From: an uncultured Bacteroidota bacterium
GTDB taxonomy: Bacteria > Bacteroidota > Bacteroidia > Chitinophagales > Chitinophagaceae
Length of the DNA: 64,000 nucleotides
Assembly: GCA_903929425.1 (NCBI GenBank)
Contig: CAIYUO010000105.1
Coordinates: forward strand, 1 to 64,000
Direction: 5' to 3'
In this document: piece after piece, positions 59,675-64,000 of the stretch
Numbering within the stretch: position 1 is the first letter of the stretch
Layout: each line of letters opens with the position of its first letter
Position numbers and translations under genes: made by a program
The notes under the pieces: model-generated
What the model saw: the letters and a program-made list of their open reading frames with translations, nothing else
Databases searched by the model: none
Told to the model about the DNA's origin: nothing

Positions 59675-62098
59675 ATGAAAAGTATATTACTGAATGTAAT
59701 GTTATTATTTATAACTATTACAAATGCATTTGCACAACAAAATATAAAAGGACAGTTGCTTGATGTGTTTACAAAAAAACCTTTGGTCGGCGCTAGTATC
59801 ACAATAGCTGATAAAAAAAATACTACAGATAATAATGGATATTTCAATTTTCAGTGCACAGGAAAAGAAGTCATTAAAGTTAGTTTTGTTGGATATGAAA
59901 CTAAAATTGAAAATAATAAAAATTGTAATGCTAGTTTTGTTATTTATTTAACGCCTTCCGTTTTAACATTGGATGAAGTAGAAGTTTCAAATTCATCTAA
60001 TAGTAATAAAACATTATTATATCAGCCGGCTGCCATTACAAACTTAAATCAAACAGATATCAAAAGAGGAACGGGTCTATTTTTTGATGATGCGATACAA
60101 ACAAATGTACCAGGCGTTCAAATGGCTAGAAGATCCGTTGGTGGTGGGCAACAATTTAATATTCGAGGATATGGGAATGGCGTAAGAGGTAAAAACGGAG
60201 CTAGTAGTAATTTTGACGGCCAAGGTTCAAAAGTGTATTTAAATGGCATTCCTGTGACTGACGCTGAAGGTATCACGACAATGGATGATATTGATTTTGG
60301 CTCAATAGGCTCAGCAGAAATTGTAAAAGGCCCTGCTGGTTCATTATATGGATTGGCTATTGCAGGTGCCATTAATTTAAAAACCATTCAGCCTGAAAAA
60401 GGAAAAACAAGTATTGGGCAGGAATTGATTACAGGTAATTATGGTTTAAAAAGAAATACAACTACTTTCCAAACTGCAAACAACAACTCTTCATTATTAG
60501 TAAATTATGGTCATCAAGAAGTAGAAGGGTTCACTATTCATAATGCATCCAAAAAAGATTATGCTAATTTAGTTAATGTATACAATCCTAGTGAAAAACA
60601 AACCGTGAGTACCTATTTTGGATATAGTAATAGTTATGATCAACGTGCTGGTGAATTAACGATAACACAATATGACAACAATGATTATACTGGAAATATT
60701 GATTACATAAAAAGAGACGGTCATAGCAATGTGATTACTTTTAGAGCAGGTATCACTAATAGCTATAAATTAAATCAACACTTAACAAGTAATACAACAT
60801 TTTATGGCACGAGTTTTACAAGCAATGCAAGTTCTGCTGCTGGCTGGACTGAAAAAGCAACAGGAAATTATGGTATTAGAGCAACCCTTGATTCCAAATT
60901 TGAATTAAATGATAAAATAAAGCTTTCTGGCATTACGGGTATTGAATCTCAAAGACAAGATGCCCATGTTGTTGGATATAATATGAAACAAAATCCAACC
61001 GATACTGCAAGTGTTTGGAAATATGATGTAAATCCATATTGGGTATTGAATGCAACAACTTCAGATCTAAACTCAGTAAGTACCACATCGTCTTTATTTT
61101 CAGAATGGACATTAAGTTTACCAAAGGATATTTCTGTTACTGCAGGTATAGGTTCAAGCAATATGAAAATTACATTGAATGATAGATTCAATCCTGCTTT
61201 GATAACTCGACCTGCTAGATTTGAAAAAGAATACACAGGAATGGTATCACCTCATTTTGCCATAAATAAAATAATCAACAAACATATTTCTTTGTATGCC
61301 TCTTACAGTAAAGCCTATAAGGCACCCGTTAGTTCTTATTTCTATATAACAACACCTGCCGTTACCACTCCTGCTACTCCAGCAACGGGTAGAGTGAATG
61401 AAACATTAGTTCCTGAAGTAGGTACGCAAAAAGAATTTGGAACGAAAGGTCAAATCTTTGAAAATAAATTAATATATGAATTTGCTTATTTCCATACCGT
61501 ATTTGATCATAAAATGACTGCCATTTCAGTAGTTTCTCCTGCATCTAAATCAACTACATTATATTCTTATGTAGTTAATGGCGGCGAACAAAGACATTTT
61601 GGTGTTGAAGGTATGATTAAGTATAATTTAATAAATAAGAATGTAGGCTTCCTAAAATTAGTAAGCCCATTTGCAAATTTCACAAAAAGTGATTTTAGTT
61701 ATGCCAATAATTTCACCATTCAAAAATCGGTTACAAGTATTGAAAATTATACCGGCAAACAAGTAGCGGGTGTACCTAAATGGATCGTCAATGCTGGATT
61801 AGATATGCAATTCAAAGGTGGATTCTATGCAAATTTGACTTACAACTATAAAGACAAAACGCCTATTAGTGGATTAAATGATTTTTATACAACCAGTTAT
61901 AGTTTATTAAATGGTAAAATTGGCTTCAGTTCATTAATAGACAAACATTTTAGTGTGGACGCTTATTTAGGAGCAACGAATATGACAAATACCAAGTATT
62001 ATATTATGGTTTTTGCCAATCAATTACCTGACGCTTATTTACCTGCTCCCAAAAATGCAATGGTATTTGGCGGTGTTAATTTAAAATATACCTTCTAA
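59675..62098 (+). CDS. TonB-dependent receptor with N-terminal carboxypeptidase-regulatory-like domain (probable iron/heme-type)
   Basis: KGQLLDVFTKKPLVGASITIADKKNTTDNNGYFNF..., plug QFNIRGYGNGVRG...GSAEIVKGPAGSLYGLAIAGAINLKT, beta-barrel C-terminal ...GGVNLKYTF. Confidence 0.92.
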   Translation: MKSILLNVMLLFITITNAFAQQNIKGQLLDVFTKKPLVGASITIADKKNTTDNNGYFNFQCTGKEVIKVSFVGYETKIENNKNCNASFVIYLTPSVLTLDEVEVSNSSNSNKTLLYQPAAITNLNQTDIKRGTGLFFDDAIQTNVPGVQMARRSVGGGQQFNIRGYGNGVRGKNGASSNFDGQGSKVYLNGIPVTDAEGITTMDDIDFGSIGSAEIVKGPAGSLYGLAIAGAINLKTIQPEKGKTSIGQELITGNYGLKRNTTTFQTANNNSSLLVNYGHQEVEGFTIHNASKKDYANLVNVYNPSEKQTVSTYFGYSNSYDQRAGELTITQYDNNDYTGNIDYIKRDGHSNVITFRAGITNSYKLNQHLTSNTTFYGTSFTSNASSAAGWTEKATGNYGIRATLDSKFELNDKIKLSGITGIESQRQDAHVVGYNMKQNPTDTASVWKYDVNPYWVLNATTSDLNSVSTTSSLFSEWTLSLPKDISVTAGIGSSNMKITLNDRFNPALITRPARFEKEYTGMVSPHFAINKIINKHISLYASYSKAYKAPVSSYFYITTPAVTTPATPATGRVNETLVPEVGTQKEFGTKGQIFENKLIYEFAYFHTVFDHKMTAISVVSPASKSTTLYSYVVNGGEQRHFGVEGMIKYNLINKNVGFLKLVSPFANFTKSDFSYANNFTIQKSVTSIENYTGKQVAGVPKWIVNAGLDMQFKGGFYANLTYNYKDKTPISGLNDFYTTSYSLLNGKIGFSSLIDKHFSVDAYLGATNMTNTKYYIMVFANQLPDAYLPAPKNAMVFGGVNLKYTF

Positions 62099-62116
62099 AT
62101 ACATTAAATTTAAAAT

Positions 62117-63004
62117 ATGAAAAAACTCATTTTTATAGTTATTACTAGCATTGTTCTTGCTGCTTGTGGTCGCTTTTCAAATAAGGAAGAAAAAACACCA
62201 GGAAATATGCGTATTGTTTGTGTATCAAAACATTTAACTGAAATGGTTTATGCACTTGGTCAAGGCAAAACATTGGTGGCAGTTGATTTAAGTAGCACTT
62301 ATCCTGATAGTGCTAGACTTTTAAAAACAGTTGGATACCATAGAGCATTAAGCCCAGAAGGAATTATTGCAATGACACCCGATTTAGTAATTCACAGCAA
62401 TGATATAGGCCCTGAAACCGTCATTCCTCAAATCACTAAAGTAGGATTAAATATAAAAACATTTGGATCTGCAAACACCATTGACAGTGCAAAATTAACT
62501 TTAAAAGAGTTAGCCAACTTTTATGGAGTGCCTGCAAAAGCAGACTCTATTATTAAAGAAATGAACGCATCCATTAATGCAGCTGCGGATTCATTGAAAG
62601 CACTTAATATTACTAAAAAGCCAAAAGTGATGATTATTCATTTTGGACGCGCAAGTAATATTTATTTTGTCATGAGTGGACGACATGGTGTGGGCGATAA
62701 AATGATTGAATTAGCTGGAGGAGAAACAGCTTTATATGATGCCAAGGGCGCAAAACAATTATCAGCAGAAGCCATTGCAACTGCAAATCCAGATGTAATT
62801 ATTGCAACAGATTTTGGTTTTGATCAAATGGGTGGTATGGATCAATTTATTGCAGGTGTGCCAGGAGTTGCATTAACAAATGCAGGAAAAAATAAAAACA
62901 TAATCCGTTTTGAAGAACACGACTTGGTTTATTTCGGACCTAGATCCGGCAACAATATTTTATCATTAATGAAACAATTACATCGTTTTAAAAATGTTAA
63001 ATAA
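62117..63004 (+). CDS. hmuT: Periplasmic substrate-binding lipoprotein, HmuT-like (heme ABC uptake)
   Basis: Lipobox VLAAC; RIVCVSKHLTEMVYALGQGKTLVAVDLSSTYPDSARLLKTVGYHRALSPEGIIAMTPDLVI; GGMDQFIAGVPGVALTNAGK. Confidence 0.8.
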   Translation: MKKLIFIVITSIVLAACGRFSNKEEKTPGNMRIVCVSKHLTEMVYALGQGKTLVAVDLSSTYPDSARLLKTVGYHRALSPEGIIAMTPDLVIHSNDIGPETVIPQITKVGLNIKTFGSANTIDSAKLTLKELANFYGVPAKADSIIKEMNASINAAADSLKALNITKKPKVMIIHFGRASNIYFVMSGRHGVGDKMIELAGGETALYDAKGAKQLSAEAIATANPDVIIATDFGFDQMGGMDQFIAGVPGVALTNAGKNKNIIRFEEHDLVYFGPRSGNNILSLMKQLHRFKNVK

Positions 63005-64000
63005 AAAAAATGCGATATACATTATTTCAAGCATTTTGCTTTGTTTGATTATAATAGCTTCCATTCAATGGGGTGCTGTAAACATAACAAATAAGCAAAT
63101 GGTGGAAGCTGTTCAACATTTTTTTCAGGGAAAAACACCTTCATCAATATATGAAGGTGTTTTTTTACAAATAAGATTACCTAGAGTTATTTTATGTATG
63201 TTTTCGGGTGCCATTTTAGCTGTATCAGGCGTTTTCATGCAAGGCTTATTTAGAAATCCATTAGTAGAACCTGGCATAATCGGCACTAGTGCTGGTGCAG
63301 CTTTTGGAGCTTCCATTGTTTTTGTATTAGCAGCTTATATCCCAATTGAATGGAAATCATTAATAGGACCTTTGCTGGTCCCTTTATTTGCTTTTACGGG
63401 TGCCCTTGTTGCTACCTATATAGTATATGCAATTTCAAAAAGTCAACAAAAAACAAATGTCTTGTCTATTTTATTAGTAGGTCTTGCTATAAATTCAATG
63501 GGTTTAAGTGGTATGGGCTTCATGACTTATATCGCCAGAGATCCACAAGCAAGAAGTATTAATTTTTGGAACTTAGGTACTTTTTCTGGTGCCAATTGGC
63601 AGCAAGTTTTAATTGTGTTTTCACTTCTTATAATAGTTATTCTATCTATTTTTAAGTTTATAAAACCATTAAATGCATTATTACTTGGAGAGGATGAGGC
63701 ATTGTATTTAGGCATTAACATAAAAAAATTTAGAAGAAAAATATTATTAATAAACACCCTAATGGTAGCCATCGTTACTTCTTTTGTGGGAGTCATTGGT
63801 TTTGTTGGTTTGATTGTTCCTCATATTGTAAGACAATTTGTAGGTAGTGATCATAAAAAATTATTGCCTGCCTCCATGATCATTGGCGCCTCAGTTTTAT
63901 TGATGGCTGATTTAGTTGCTAGGTTATTATTAGCGCCTTCAGAAATCCCTATTGGTATCATTACCTCATTAGTGGGTGCTCCTATTTTTATTTTATTATT
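62994..64000 (+). CDS. hmuU: FecCD-family ABC permease, HmuU-like (3' end truncated by window edge)
   Basis: Manual translation MLNKKNAIYIISSILLCLIIIASIQWGAVN...RLPRVILCMFSGAILAVSGVFMQGLFRNPLVEPGIIGTSAGAAFGAS...GFVGLIVPHIVRQFVGSDHKKLLPASMIIGASVLLMADLVARLLLAPSEIPIGIITSLVGAPIFILLL; overlaps hmuT end by 11 nt. Confidence 0.88.
   Translation, partial: MLNKKNAIYIISSILLCLIIIASIQWGAVNITNKQMVEAVQHFFQGKTPSSIYEGVFLQIRLPRVILCMFSGAILAVSGVFMQGLFRNPLVEPGIIGTSAGAAFGASIVFVLAAYIPIEWKSLIGPLLVPLFAFTGALVATYIVYAISKSQQKTNVLSILLVGLAINSMGLSGMGFMTYIARDPQARSINFWNLGTFSGANWQQVLIVFSLLIIVILSIFKFIKPLNALLLGEDEALYLGINIKKFRRKILLINTLMVAIVTSFVGVIGFVGLIVPHIVRQFVGSDHKKLLPASMIIGASVLLMADLVARLLLAPSEIPIGIITSLVGAPIFILL
63131..63164 (+). 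terminator. Terminator-like hairpin inside hmuU-like coding sequence
   Basis: AAAAACACCTTCAT-CAATAT-ATGAAGGTGTTTTT followed by TT; perfect 14-bp stem. Confidence 0.6.

Overview
The window is a gene-dense, AT-rich Bacteroidota chromosome segment, probably Chitinophagaceae-like by gene content (inference). Supported content includes housekeeping genes (ruvC, greA, ksgA, pdxA, the atpB-E-F-H-A cluster, a RelA/SpoT homologue, purA, gatA, tatA, rplS, rny, zapA, pheT, dnaB, rsmE, dnaX, gpmI, engB, uvrC, hemD, hemW, gpsA). It also includes the T9SS/gliding core gldKLMN, several ABC exporters, an adaptor+TolC efflux pair, a cobalamin riboswitch with a BtuB-type receptor, and a TonB receptor followed by a heme-type (HmuT/HmuU-like) ABC uptake locus cut by the right edge. 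I found no CRISPR array, prophage, transposon, rRNA, tRNA or defence island, and no clearly new multi-gene system. The most interesting signals are RNA-level or cis-acting: terminator-like hairpins between atpE and atpF, inside the hmuU-like coding sequence, inside the last codons of uvrC (facing gldN), in the greA leader, and just upstream of the marC start codon. Others are a homopolymer frameshift splitting the signal peptide of a LolA-like protein, a 27-bp in-frame minisatellite in a lytic transglycosylase, and a possible 6S-like RNA between zapA and rny. All assignments come from reading the sequence and recalling families; no searches or folding programs were run.
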